Notes under the pieces: generated by a model
Seen by the model: only the letters and a program-made list of their open reading frames with translations
Databases searched by the model: none
What the model was told of the DNA's origin: nothing
Shown here: in pieces, positions 10,497 to 21,670 of the stretch
Layout: the number at the start of each line of letters is the position of its first letter
Position numbering within the stretch: the stretch's first letter is position 1
Program-made: the position numbers and the translations under genes
NCBI GenBank assembly: GCA_031002005.1
Contig: JARYHS010011408.1
Span: 222,993,473 to 223,057,472, forward strand
Length of the DNA stretch: 64,000 bases
From: Vandiemenella viatica
Taxonomy: Eukaryota; Arthropoda; Insecta; Orthoptera; Morabidae
Direction of reading: 5' to 3'

Positions 10497-12300
10497 ATAA
10501 TCATCATCATCATCATCATCCTCAACAGTTTCCAGCCTCTGGCCGGGTCTGTTTTATGCACAAGCCTCTTCATTTCCTTCTTTCATCCCACCACCTCTCT
10601 GTCATCACTTTGTTCCAGTCCTCTCCTCTCTTCCGTACACCCTCCTCCACTCCTTTCCATTTCTTGGTCTTCCTCTGGGTAGTTTATCATGCATCTTAAT
10701 TTCATGGATTTTTCTTGGGATTCTCTGAGCCTCCATTCTCTTTACATGTCCATACCATCTCAGTCTGGTCCTCTCTACCCTTTCCTGTAGGGGTTCCTCT
10801 TTCATGGTGCGTCTAATCACTTCATTCCTTATTCTGTCCATTTTAGTAACTCCCATTCTAGCTCTTAAAAAAATCATGTCACTTGCTTGTACTCTGCTGA
10901 TGTCCCGCTGTTTCATTGTCCACGTTTCAACAGCATAAGTTAAGATCGGCACATAGTGCGTATGATAGATTACTCTCTTGCTTCTCTGTGGCACCTCTTT
11001 ATTCCATATCAGGCTTCTAATGCTCCTTAGGAACGCCTCTGCTTTTCTTTTTCTTTCACTTATTTCACCATCATTTCCTCCACATTCCTCTAATACGCTC
11101 CCCAAGTACCTTTTACCTTCTTTAATTGTTCCCCTGCCATCACAATTCCCTGGGCTACCCTATTCTTTTTCCTGGTTGTTACCAAGTACTCACATTTCTT
11201 TACATTAAATTTCAGGCCATATTCCTCCACACTGTCTGTCCATACATCGAACTGCCGCTGCACTTCCTCTTCTTCACCTCCCCAGATCATCAGATCATCC
11301 GCAAAAACCATCACCTTCATGTTTTTTCTCTCCCTTCCTCGCTGCCACCTTCTGCATTATTTCATCCATGATTACAATGAAGATTAGTGGTGATAGGGCA
11401 CTTCCTTTTTTTAGTCCATTCCTTTGTTCCAGCCAATCTGACTTCCTTCCCCTATTTTCACATAGATCACACTTCCTTGGTACAGTTCTGTCACTCTCTT
11501 GATGGTTTCTTTGGGAACTCCTCTCTTCTCCAAGGCCTTCCATACCTTACTCCTGTGTACACAATCATATGCTTTCTCAATATCGAGAAATACCAACACT
11601 AGATCCTTTCCATACTCATAATGTTTTTCCTGCAGCTGTCTCATAGCAAATATCAGATCTACCGTCGATCTCCCTGATCTGAAGCCATACTGCTCTTCCC
11701 TTAGCCCTTTTTCCACCCTGTCACGTATTCTTTTTTCAATGATCTTCTCATACACTTTGGCACAGTGGCACATCAATGTAATACCCCTATAGTTTTTAAA
11801 CTCCTTCCTGCTCCATTTTTTGAATATAGTTACAATTATTCCTTTCTTCCAATCTTCAGGAGTTGTGCCCTGATTCCATACCTTTCTCATCACACGGTAT
11901 AGCCACTGCTTTCCTACTACTCCTGCTGCCCTTATCATTTACATGCTCACTTCATCGATGTCTGGTGCCTTTACACCCTTCATCTTACCCAGAGCTGTTT
12001 CCACTTCTTCCCAAGTTAGATCCTTCTCTTTCTCTCCTACACGGTTGCTATTTTCCTTCTTCTCCTGAACAACTGTACCATCCTGTGACCAATTTGGGTT
12101 CAGTAAGGCTTCAAAATACTCCTTCCACATCCTTTTTAGTTTTTCTGAGCTGTTTATTTTGTTTCCATCTTCATCCAGCATGTTGACATTTTCTATCCTC
12201 TCCTTCCTCTTCCTTTTTACCATTCCATATAATACTTTCTTATTTCCTTTGCTATCTTCTTCCATCATATTGGTCCACTTCCTCCTTTCCTCCGTTACAA
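10497..12300 (-). mobile_element. RTE-like LINE, 5'-truncated
   Basis: On the minus strand a non-LTR reverse transcriptase can be followed from about 12300 down to a (GAT)n-type tail at 10497-10520. Successive frames carry: a linker rich in K/E/R (12268-11939); the finger/palm region with a KNYRGITL-like block and EQYGFRSGRSTVDLIF, FLDIEKAYDCV (11938-11411); LSPLIFIVIMDE (about 11400); FADD active site (about 11300); and a C-terminal block with RLRWYGHVKRM and PRGRPR (11105-10605). The FADD box and the simple-repeat tail fit RTE-type LINEs. The endonuclease is missing and frames are broken by several shifts. Confidence 0.85.
10605..11938 (-). pseudogene. Reverse transcriptase of RTE-like LINE (frameshifted)
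   Basis: The ORF pieces 11938-11411, 11543-11295, 11320-11090 and 11105-10605 are successive parts of one reverse transcriptase. Together they give the usual motif order: ITL block, GFR.GRST, LDIEKAYDCV (first catalytic Asp), SPL.F, FADDLM (catalytic Asp pair), then the thumb and the GHVKRM/GRPR C-terminal signature. At least three frame changes make it non-functional, although long stretches remain readable, so decay is moderate. Confidence 0.8.
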
Positions 12301-12639
12301 TTTTTTTTTTACTAATATAGGCTTATTTTATCTATCATGACAAAGTAGAGTGTTACAGACTACTAAATTATTCAGTCTGATAATAAATTTTCCAGTACAA
12401 CAAAGGTGGCGGACGTTTTCTAAACACTCGCATCTTCGAGGTAAATAACATTTTCGTAACTTTCGGTAGTAATGTTTTCAATATTCTCATATTAAGGTAA
12501 CCATCAAACTCGGCCCAAATCGCGTATAAATTGGTTGAAAGGAAAGGATAAAACCAATAGTTCTAACGCGAAAAGTTAAATGTAAATTATTCTCAGCCAA
12601 TGTTTATCATCCTCTGATAAACATAACTGTAAAGGAGCA
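12300..12639. other. AT-rich stretch, nothing recognised
   Basis: A T tract at the LINE boundary is followed by unique-looking AT-rich DNA. Confidence 0.4.
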
Positions 12640-13251
12640 TACACCCTCATCGACCACACAGGCCGAGTGGCTGTCTACGGTGTTCCAGAGAATGCTTAGT
12701 CCGATCAGAGGGAGTACCGGGACTCTCACTCACCACCTTCCTCGCTAAGTTCCCCACTATACCAACTACCCAGCATCCGCCCCCGCGCCGAATTGGTTAC
12801 TTCAAAATTAACCGCCATTACAGCAGAGATGGTGAGGCAAGGCGCATTTCGCCACCCAATTAAGGGTGCCCACGGGGAGCAGCGCGGTCGCAGCGCCCGC
12901 AACGAACCAGGCCGAAGAGGAAACCTGGCCGTATTGCATAAGCCTCTCTGCAAGTCCCACGCGCGTCCGGTCCCACCTGACACCACAGGGGACGAAGCGG
13001 AAGCCGCAGTGACCGAGCACAGCGCGGGCCTGCCCATCTTTGCACATTTCCCCGAGCACAACCGGCACACCGAGCCTGGGCACCCCTGATAGGCACCAGT
13101 TCCCGCGAAAATCAGGGCGAAAATCCTAGTGCTCATTCCACCGCACCCAACTGGCCAGGCGTCCATATTGGAGTACAGATTTCAGAGCACTCGTCCAAGC
13201 TTCGCAGAACACCATCGTACTGCTCGATCTCGCCGCAGCCGCCCCTAAAGC
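12640..13251. other. GC-rich island of unknown origin
   Basis: About 600 bp is markedly GC-rich and CpG-rich compared with both flanks. Open frames exist on both strands (12793-13089 plus, 12726-13166 minus), but none shows a domain, splice-bounded exon pattern or codon signature I recognise, and long frames are expected by chance in GC-rich DNA. It ends where the MITE at 13252 begins. It may be a CpG island, a repeat body or transposon cargo. Confidence 0.4.
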
Positions 13252-13660
13252 GGGCGTCCATTAATTACGTAAGGTGTTTTTCCAGAATACCGGACCCCCC
13301 CCCCCCCCTCTGGTGAGACTTGGTGAGATCTCGTCGGAACCCCGTCCCCACTCTAAAATGATGTGAGACTTTGACTGAGACCCCTTCCCTCTACTAATCG
13401 ACTTCGTAACTTTTTGAGACCTTTTTTTTAGGTCCCATGCTCCCAACGGCGGTTATACCCCCTCTAAGGCCGGTTTTAGTACCAAATACCCCACCTAAAT
13501 TGGACTTTCGCGTCATATGTAGACTTTTTTTTAGCTCTACCAGAATTTCAAAACCTCACGTGAGGTTTCCGTTGACCCCCCACCCCCTTGGTGAGGATTC
13601 GCGATATTTCGCTGGAACCCCCCCCCCTTTTTTCACCTCACGTCATTAATGGACTCCCCC
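13252..13660. mobile_element. MITE with TCCATTAAT-type terminal inverted repeats
   Basis: The left end reads GGGCGTCCATTAATTACG and the right end, reverse-complemented, GGGAGTCCATTAATGACG, so the ~30 bp termini are inverted copies. The interior has C tracts and several diverged GGTGAGA/CTCACGTGAGG motifs. No transposase frame is present. The target duplication is not clear. The termini resemble those of the element at 25466-25864. Confidence 0.6.
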
Positions 13661-13777
13661 AAAGGCGCGGCGATTCCTGGTGGTGTTGCCCCATTCGGGT
13701 AAGATTTTCGGACTCAAGCACATATGTAGAGGGCCTATTATGGCAGTGGATGCCTACAGAGGTGGTTTTTATTGCAG

Positions 13778-14025
13778 GTGCGTGGTGAACCGGCTCCGGA
13801 GGTGCGATGGTACGTGGACGGTCGCGAGCTAGTGGACTGCCCGCCACGGCTGCGGCTCCAACAGGTAGGCGGCAAGTGCTTCTTGCAACTGGCCGCCGTG
13901 GCCGACTCAGACACGGGGCGGTACATGTGCGACGCCGCCAACTCCGCCGGCAGGGTATCCACGTTCGCCAGGCTGCAAGTGGTACACGACCCCGGGCTGC
14001 TAGAGGCAGACTCCAAGCTCAAGAG
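13778..14025 (+). CDS. Ig-domain muscle-type protein, exon 1 of window
   Basis: This internal exon encodes 82 codons plus two bases and is preceded by a T-rich tract with TTGCAG and followed by a GT donor. It holds most of one I-set immunoglobulin domain: PEVRWYVDGREL with the core Trp, and the F-strand signature DSDTGRYMCDAANSAG with its Cys. The B-strand Cys should be in an upstream exon outside or unseen in the window. The exon is GC-rich in AT-rich surroundings, as are the three others. It ends with AG, which pairs with G of the next exon to give Arg. Tandem I-set domains of this kind are found in sarcomeric giants (titin, obscurin/Unc-89, stretchin-Mlck class); I cannot say which. Confidence 0.8.
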
Positions 14026-15339
14026 GTACGCCACTACAACGCTGCTGCAGTCAACTTCTTATACTACTTTAATTATTTTATTAATTAGTAATGGGGCGGG
14101 TTGGGTTTTATTAATTCATTACTGCTTTATTTACAAAGGAAAATAATCTTTTATTATCAATCAGTCTTAAATACGAGCACATTGTATTATCACCCAACAT
14201 GTGGCTGAAAGTATTTGCTTCATGACTAGCTTATCCGCAGGGCAATCGGATACGGTACATTGCCTTGTAGGTTTTTGACGGATTTTGACTATATGTTTTG
14301 CTGCCGGCTATGTGTGAACTCCCATCCACATTAGGACATTTGGAGTTTTGTATCCTTATCGCAAGGGATTAACTGACGCGTAAGAGAAAGTTCAGAGGAG
14401 AGCCGCTCGATTCGTGACTGCTTGTTAAAGCCCTAACGAAACCGTCACAGAATTGATACATAGATTGGGCTTGGATTGTCTGGCAGACACATAACGTCAG
14501 TTTCGTCTAAATTTTTTTGGCCAATATACGAAATTCTTCTTTTATTTACGAGTACGGTGAAATACTTCGTCCACCAACCTATTTAAGTTTCAATGACAGG
14601 AGAGAATAAAATTAGAGAAATAAGATGCCATACTTGTGCTTATATATACTCTTTCTTTCCTCTGGTTATTCGAGACCGGAATGCTCAGAATTTGTTTTGG
14701 TGCAAAGCACCATCTGCCAACCACAATATTTGTGTATTTCAGAGTATGGATGTAGATGTAGATGTAGACAGTGACCTGCCATCCTATTGATCTGCGCTAA
14801 GTACCTGTCCTGTGCAAACAGGTAGCTGAAGTTTTTCACAGTTGCTGTAACGATAAGAAAATAATAATAATAACTCATATAAACCATTTTCTGGTAGCTT
14901 AAAAATTATGTTAGGTGTAAGTAATTCTAATATTTGTCATTTGAATGTATATTGGAAAAAAATTCTGGTTTCTATTTTCAGGAAGATCTAGTAGCGAAAA
15001 TTGTATCAAATTGAAGGTTACAAATTTCTGCAATTATAAGAGTATATTAGTCCTCTAGTAACATACTAGGCTAGTGTAGTATGCATGATGAGTAGGTAGA
15101 GATTTTTTCAACCAGATTTATTTCTATAGAACGCCGAGAATATAACGTTACCAAATTTTTAATTCAATATACATTTTGTGCCGACGAAAGAAGTAACACG
15201 TGCACATTTTCAGCCTAAAACTTATTCTATTACGGAGCTAGCTGCCTATGACAAACGGACATACAGCGGAGCGGCAGTAATGGAGCTCCGTTATCCTTTG
15301 CTACCATATAAACCATTACGAATTGTGTTTGTGTGACAG
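14026..15339 (+). other. Intron 1 of the Ig-domain gene
   Basis: A 1.3 kb intron runs from GTACGCC to a TGTGTGACAG acceptor. It contains a LINE 3' fragment (14365-14775) and otherwise AT-rich DNA without visible features. Confidence 0.7.
14365..14775 (+). repeat. LINE 3' end with GTAGAT tail (copy A)
   Basis: This is the same family as 38033-38519 and 40020-41055. Coding traces include RRAARFVT and NRLGL-like text, PTYLSF.DRREN, then KIREIRCHTCAY. The non-coding end TTTGGTGCAAAGCACCATCTGCC is followed by AGAGTATGGATGTAGATGTAGATGTAGA. It is decayed and inserted in the sense orientation of the Ig gene. Confidence 0.75.
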
Positions 15340-15509
15340 GGAAGCAGTGGAGTCGTCTGAGGGAGTTGAGTGCGCGCCCCAGCTAACAATGAGACTCCGG
15401 GACCGACGCGTGCAGGCTACCTACCCCGTGCGACTGACCTGTCAGGTGGTAGGGTGGCCAGCACCCACTGTCACCTGGGCCAAGGACGGCGTCCCCGTTA
15501 CACCTGACG
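15340..15509 (+). CDS. Ig-domain muscle-type protein, exon 2
   Basis: This is a 170 bp exon between GTGTGACAG and a GTAAGC donor. With the G it donates to the split Arg codon it encodes a short linker (EAVESSEGVECAP) and the first half of the next Ig domain: LTMRLRDRRVQATYP, VRLTCQVVGWPAPTVTW with the B-strand Cys and core Trp, then AKDGVPVTPD. It ends one base into a codon, matching the phase of exon 3. The domain is therefore split between exons 2 and 3, a common arrangement in insect Ig-repeat genes. Confidence 0.85.
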
Positions 15510-16256
15510 GTAAGCGTAATCATTGAAAATCCAGCCTCGAGCATGGGCGTTTTTAATTAATCGTCCTGTCCATACTGTGCCGTCCATAATACAGTGAACA
15601 CAAATACTTGACCAGTAATAGAAGTACTATTATAAAATTGAAGTAATTTTAAAAATCGATATACACTTTTAAAATAATGATATGCAGAAAAATCGATAAT
15701 TAGAAAAATCGAAAATCGATTTGCACTTAAGAATCGAAAATCGATATGCAGTTGAAAAATATATACACACGATCGAAAATCAATTTGTGCCTGAAACTAA
15801 AATGCTTGTGGATTAATATATGTACGCTCACAAAGTTGAAATAGATTTGAAACAATCGATATACACTTGAAAAATCGATACATACTCTTAAAAAATCAAT
15901 ATGTACCTAAAAATCGATATACACTAGAAAAATAGAAATCGATATGAACTTGACACATTTATATTCACTTGAAAAATTTATACCCACTGGAAAATCGAAA
16001 ATCTAATTGCATCTAAAAATCGATATAACTTGTAGAATCAGTATAAAGCTGGTAAAGCCTTCTAAATGCTCTAACTTGAACTTGTACAGGTGTTTTGTTC
16101 AGTCGGCTGCTTAGCATGTGTCTTATTAATTGACCCACACGAGTAAAGATGCATACATTTTCTGGTCTTCCGTTACCTTTTCTGGTCTCTGGTAGCTTTG
16201 ATTGTTGATGTCTATATGGCTAGTTGACGACTGAGGTTGTGTTTGTGGTGTTGCAG
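15510..16256 (+). other. Intron 2 of the Ig-domain gene
   Basis: A 747 bp intron from GTAAGC to GTGTTGCAG. More than half of it is the degenerate ATCGAT tandem repeat described separately. Confidence 0.7.
15650..16035 (+). repeat. Degenerate ATCGAT minisatellite
   Basis: About 20 irregular units of roughly 17-25 bp built on AAAATCGATATRCACTTG are strung together. Variation in unit length and sequence shows it is old. The core ATCGATAT is palindromic. It lies wholly inside intron 2. Confidence 0.7.
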
Positions 16257-16530
16257 AGCGACACGTCGTATCCAGCGACGAGAGCAACTTCCACACGCTT
16301 GAGCTGCCCCAGGCGTCGCTGGAGGACTCTGGAGAGTACAGTGCCACGGCCCGCAACCCGCACGGCGCGGTCTCCTGCAGGGCTACGCTGGTCGTCGACA
16401 AGGGCATCCGCGCCTACGTCGCCCCCGAGTTCGTCTTCGAACTGGAGCCAGCTTCCGCCACCGTCCGCGAGGGGCGCGAGATTCGCCTCAGGGCGCGCGT
16501 CGAGGCGTACCCCGCCGTCGGAGTGATGTG
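16257..16530 (+). CDS. Ig-domain muscle-type protein, exon 3
   Basis: This is a 274 bp exon between GTTGCAG and GTATGC. It completes the Ig domain begun in exon 2 (SNFHTLELPQASLEDSGEYSATARNPHGA), then SCRATLVVDKG, a linker, and the first half of a further domain (APEFVFELEPASATVREGREIRLRARVEAYP, then VGVMW). Two oddities are visible. The F strand of the first domain reads EYSAT where Y-x-C is usual, and the B strand of the second reads RLRARV where a Cys is usual. Each domain thus lacks one half of the canonical disulphide, as is tolerated in intracellular I-set domains. The exon ends TG, completed to Trp by exon 4. Confidence 0.85.
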
Positions 16531-16734
16531 GTATGCTGTGTGCTTCCTCACCCAGTTGCTATGAGTAGACGAGCAGAAACGTAACGAACTCATCTTTAGT
16601 TAGAGTTTTTAGTTACAGGAGGTGGAGCGGGGCAATAAAAAAAGAATAAAAAAAAAGAGAAGAACTCATAAGTGGAAGAGCAAATGAAACGAAACTTCAC
16701 AGGGTACATAATGTCCTTTCAGCGATTACAAAAT

Positions 16735-17430
16735 CTAGTTAAATTTACAAAGAGCATGGCAGTACAAGCTCACTTTATCAGTATGATGTTGCTTCCAATC
16801 TGGCCTGGATGCAGGCACAGATTTAGTTGGGAACGATGTCATAACGGCGTTGTAACCTTTGGCCCACAGCTGTTGTAACTCGTCCTTGATATGCTGGATA
16901 CTGGCACTGGGACGGAGCTGATGTTCGAGCTGATATTGATTGACGGAACTCGGCCTATACAACGGTCCGTAATGGACTTCCCGCGTCCTCATCTGTTACC
17001 TCTCATGCAACAGAACCGTTAAGCCATTTTTCAACTGGACAATGTACGTGTCTCTGTGAACAGTCTGCGTGATGTTGAGGTACTCTTGTGGTTAACAAGA
17101 TCGCCAAATCTGATCCCGATAGAAGATTTGTGTTATCAGCTCGGATGTCAACACTGTCCCAGTGTCAGTATCCAGGATATCAATGACCAGTTACGACAGT
17201 TGTACACCAGCTTGCCTCGGGACAGGATACACCAGCTTTATGACATCTTTTCCAACAAAATTAATGCATGCATCCCGGCCAGAGGAGGTGAAACGTCATT
17301 ACTGATAAGTGGGCTTATACTGCCAGGTTCTTTGGAAAATTGCCTCTGATTTTGAAAATCACATACCCTTTCAATACTTGAAGAATCGTTTAGTTGCCTC
17401 CCCCCTTAACTTTTTTTGTCAAGCAGTGTA
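16735..17430. mobile_element. Tc1-like remnant, inverted duplication of transposase end
   Basis: Two copies of a Tc1 transposase C-terminal region lie back to back. On the minus strand, 16992-16735 reads EHQLRPSASIQHIKDELQQLW. On the plus strand, 17056-17349 reads SPNLIPIEDLCYQLG, then PSVSIQDINDQLRQLY and PRDRIHQLYDIF. The two arms are diverged from one another. The right end (GTCAAGCAGTGTA near 17430) looks like a Tc1 terminus; no matching left terminus was found. There is no intact DDE core. Confidence 0.65.
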
Positions 17431-18769
17431 TATAAAAATTCGAAATTGTTTTATTGTCAAATCTAACTGGAAGGAATAATTTCGTCATGCTAAACTCCAA
17501 ATTTATCTATGATATTGTGTGACTGACTAACTGTTTTTTGTAGTTTTATGTCTTGTCATGTTATGTGTCAAGAACTAAAAGACATTACCGAATGTGGAAA
17601 GCAACGGCCCCCCTTTTTTTTCTCTCCCTTGAATCTGGCCGAACTTCTGTTTATTTATACAGAAATCGAAATGATTAATAGAGGATGAAATATATCCATG
17701 GCATGAATGTCTCGTTTTTAAATTTATATAGTTTTTATTGTTAACATGTGATCGTCAATGGTCACTGGCTCATAGTTTAAAAATTCTTTACGTTCTGCGG
17801 TGAGTTCAAGTTTGATTAAATTATTTTTTTAATCCGCCTTATATTTATGAGATTTGAATCACAGCTAGCATTGTTAAGTGGAAGCTACTTTCGTGCACTA
17901 AAGGTGCCGTTCACATAGGGTGCATAAAACTGAATTAATTAAAAGTATTTTTTTTAAAAAAAGTAATAACAATTGGTATTTAAATAGAGTTCATTATACG
18001 TTTTTCGAAACAGTCTTTTTATTGTATATATCCGATTCATGAAATTCTACATCGAATCACACAAAAACGTTTTTTGTCGAATAAAAATATCTGCTGAAAT
18101 ATCAAATTTGTTAAACTCACTCATTTAGTTACGTTACGAAAATTATAAATTTCAAGATGGCGGTTTTAATTTTCTTCTAAACTTTAGAAGGCATCACTGA
18201 AAATTTTGAAAGAATTTCAATTTTTCAATTTTATTTTTTTAAGATGGAAGGGAGAATTTGTTTCACCAAGAATTTCTCAAAATTGTGGAATTAAAAAAAA
18301 TACAAACATTTTGACAGTTGGCAGGTTTCCAGATTTCATATGAAGCCCTTGATGATTGTATAACGGAAACCTTTTACAGAACCTTAAAAAGGAGAATTTT
18401 TTAAACTTTTTTACCGATTTCTTCCCAGTATACGATACACCATAGATGTTTTATTACTTGCGGCAAATATTGGCATACCATTTTCATCGAAATATATGGC
18501 GACAAAAGAAAATTGACTAAATTACGAGAAACTTTATTAATAACACTACCTGCTCCATCAACCATATTTATGTTATGAAATCAAAAACACGGTATATTGT
18601 TTGACCAAAATACCTAAATGCTCCTACAAACTCTTTTAATCAACCTCTTATTAAGTACTTTACTTTTATTGGCCTCCAAACAAGTATACGGCAATAAACA
18701 AGAAGTCAGTGTATCTTCAAATGACCTTATGTATCACGGTCTCAATCATATATATTATTTCTATAAGGT
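17431..18769. other. AT-rich intronic stretch, nothing recognised
   Basis: Strongly AT-rich DNA with homopolymer runs. No coding or repeat structure was identified until the tandem array begins. Confidence 0.4.
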
Positions 18770-19755
18770 GTGTGTTTTTTTTTTTTGTACCAAGCCATTA
18801 TCTCCCTTCATATCTAACCGAAACTGATAAATGAGGTATCATTTTAAAGCTAAAGGTATCCACTTTGATCACATCATTTTTCGAGAAACTAATTTTTCCA
18901 AATTCAATTTTTAAAGGGCAAATCTTTCTAAAATGCTGTTTTTAGTGCCATGAGTCATTTATTTCCCTGTATACCTAACCTAAATCAATGAAGAAACTAT
19001 CATTTTAAAGATTAAGATCTTAGATTTGGTGACATCATATATTAAGAAAGGAATGTTTCGTAATTCGACCCCTAAAGGGCAATAGTATCAATTTCTTTAC
19101 AGAACGTTTTTCTGTCACGAGTTATTTATCTCCATTGATATGTAACCGATATAAATAAATTGGGTATAATTTTGACGATTAAAGTCTCCGCTTTAGTCGG
19201 ATCATATTTTAGGAAAGAAATATATCGGAATCCGACTATTAGAGTGCTAAAGTATAATTATTTCTATAATGTATTTTCTTTGCTACGAGCCATTTATCTT
19301 CCTTGATATCTAATCGAAATCGAGAAATGAGATATTATTTTAGAGACCAAGGTCTCCGCTTCAGTCAACTCATATTGTAAGAAAGAATTTTTCGGAATTT
19401 GACACTTAAAGGGAAAAAATATCAATAATTCTACAATACGTTTTTGTGTCACGAGCCATTTATCTCCCTTTATAAGTAACAGATATAGATAAATGAGGTA
19501 TCAATTTAAAGATTAAGATCTCTACTTTGGTCACACCATATTTTAAGAAAGTAATTTTTTGGGAATTCGACCCTCAATTGGCAAAAGTATCATTATTTCG
19601 ATAACGTATTTTTTTTCAAGAAAGATTTATTTCCGTTGATACCTAACCGAAAATGAAGCATCATTTAAAAGATTAAGGTCTCCACTCTGGCAACATCATA
19701 AATTAGGAACTAATTAATTCGGAATTTTACGATTGAAGGACAAAAGTAATGTAAC
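18770..19755 (+). repeat. ~165 bp degenerate tandem array (six units)
   Basis: A landmark near CACGAGCCATTTATCTCC recurs at about 18790, 18950, 19117, 19277, 19450 and 19617, a period of about 160-173 bp. Each unit also repeats GATTAAGGTCTCCACTTTGG and a GACCCTTAAAGGGCAAAA-like segment. Units are clearly diverged. No coding potential is seen. Confidence 0.8.
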
Positions 19756-20011
19756 TGTTAATGTTCCGCGTATGAGCCGAGCCGCTAGATAGCAACAGCA
19801 CATATCACAAAGATAGTTATAAACTCCTTCACTGGCGTCGACTTTTGTTACGTAGCTAGAACACTAAACAAATAAACATTTGATACGAATGAGGCGGGTC
19901 TTCCTTCATCCTATTAAAAACTACCAACTTTACTATTCATAGTATACGAAATTTTCTCACGGGTCATCTAGTATCTTTATATATCAAAACATTAATTATG
20001 AAACAAAACTT

Positions 20012-20233
20012 TTTATTCGTTTATGGCTTTACGCCTCGTCGACGTCATTAGAGGAGTGAAAGTACAGTGGGCAAGGAACGGGAAGTAATATGGCCATGGC
20101 ATTTCACAGGAACCGTCTTGGAGTGGTTCGGTGAAACCATGGATAACCGAAATATGGATGGCCCGACGGGGATTCGAACCTGTGTCCTCCCGAATGCTAA
20201 TCCTGAGCATTACCGCTCATCCTCCACGATCGG
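20012..20233 (-). repeat. tRNA-derived SINE
   Basis: On the minus strand the head ends in GATTCGAACCTGTGTCC read in complement. The body has CCATGG and the 3' end is TTTATGGCTTTACGCCTCGTCGACGTC at the left. It is diverged but nearly complete. Confidence 0.8.
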
Positions 20234-20847
20234 TAGAACAAAACTAATGCAATTTTCTTTTTTGTGGCGAAATACGTGTCGTTGGTAGGTTGTTTGTATC
20301 CTTTTACTGCCTTGCAGTTTAACGTCAATCTCTTAAATTTCGTCATACCCTTATGAGCAACATTTTCAGTGACAAACACATAGATATCTCAGCACACTGG
20401 CCTCTAAGCTTCTCTTCGTATCACGCTTTTCATTTTTTCGTTCCAGTGGTCGTATGTTACAAATCATTGAAGAACTTCCGATATCATCACAGTTAATTCA
20501 CCCTTTCGATCTCGATCTGTTTTACGATTCTAACACCGCAAACACTGATTAAACAATGTTGATGAAAAAATCCAGACGGCATTACAAGCCTCTGGTTTGT
20601 AGCGGGTTACAACCTGATATCCAGATCGCTTGTTGGCTGAAACTTTGCGGAAAAACCAGTTTTTAAAAGGGTGCAATTAATTAGAGCAGAGAATCGAACG
20701 TTTTAATTTCTTGGATCTATTCAATTAAGAGTGATGAAAACACTGCGTGGAAAGAATGCAAACTTTCTTGACCAAAGAACTAATGTAACAAAGTACGGTC
20801 AGAGTTATGTACAGCAGCAGAAACTTTTCATCAATAATACTTACATT
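20234..20847. other. Intronic stretch, nothing recognised
   Basis: AT-rich, no supported feature. Confidence 0.35.
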
Positions 20848-21060
20848 TTTTTCTTATGGCTTTATGTCTCATCGACGTCGATATCATTAGAGGCGGGATG
20901 GTATTGGGGACAAGGAACGGGAAGGAAGCATCCCGTCATTCGGCTGGAGTGATTTGGGGAAAACATGGAAAACCAAAATCTGGATGCCCGACCGGGGATG
21001 CGAACCGCCGACCTCCCGAATGCGATGTCAGAGCGTTAACCACTCAATCACCACGCTCTG
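20848..21060 (-). repeat. tRNA-derived SINE with internal deletion
   Basis: The complement carries the 3' signature CTTATGGCTTTATGTCTCATCGACGTCG at the left and the B box region GGGGATGCGAACCGCCGACC on the right. The CGGCCATGGCC segment usually found between GGAAGGAA and GCATCCCG is missing, so about 25 bp are deleted. Confidence 0.8.
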
Positions 21061-21309
21061 TAATAATACTTACAAGTCTGACGACATACAGTGAGTTATG
21101 TTTTAAATGGTCACATCAGCCATTGCAACGAAGTGGAAACCTCTATGCGTTGATTCAACAAGATAACATGCCGAAGGAACTATGGAATCGAGTTAGTGCG
21201 TTACTGTGTGGGGGGCCTGAACCCATTTGGGCCGTCCTATAGGGTATCCGCGTAGGGCAGTCCCTTGAGGTGTCAAGACTTACCGGGCGTGCCAGGTCCC
21301 CATTTGTTG

Positions 21310-21670
21310 CGCGACAAAGTTCAAAACATTAGTCCAATTCTTTGCCAGACAGGCATTAACTCGTCCCTAGTTATCAAACTCAGAGCTGAAACAATTCTAC
21401 CTCGCAGCTGTTGAAGGGTAGCGGTAGTATCTGTAGGTAGGCCTAGTACATACACCTTATCTTTTACGTACCGCACAGATAAAAATCGCAGGGAGATTCC
21501 CTTGCTCATCTGTTCCAATACACCGTTCTGGAATTGTTTTATTCAGGTAATTTTGTACCTCACAGTGCAAGTGAGGAGGAGCACCGTCTTCCATAAACAT
21601 AAAATCATTCCTATATTCTTGAAGTAGGGGAAACAACCAGTTCTGAATCATGCCCTGAAAGGAAATTCCA
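21310..21670 (-). pseudogene. Mariner-type transposase remnant (DUF4817 family, C-terminal)
   Basis: Minus-strand frames give FMEDGAPPHLHCEVQNYLN, then IPERCIGTDEQGNLP, and further on VRYVKDKVYVLGLPTD and RIVSALSLITRDELMPVWQR. The order DGAPPH, cE-x-NYLN, YVKDKV is that of the DDE C-terminal half of transposases that carry an N-terminal DUF4817 domain. The first Asp and the N-terminus are absent. An element with the complementary N-terminal half is at 47321-48173. Confidence 0.7.

Noticed and set aside
10472..12186. Plus-strand ORFs opposite the RTE-like LINE
   Set aside because: The pyrimidine-rich coding complement yields Ser/Leu/Pro-rich frames; the minus strand has the recognisable reverse transcriptase.
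12726..13166. 146-codon minus-strand ORF in the GC-rich island as a gene
   Set aside because: Long frames exist on both strands and in several registers, as expected in GC-rich DNA. No domain, start context or splice pattern supports it.
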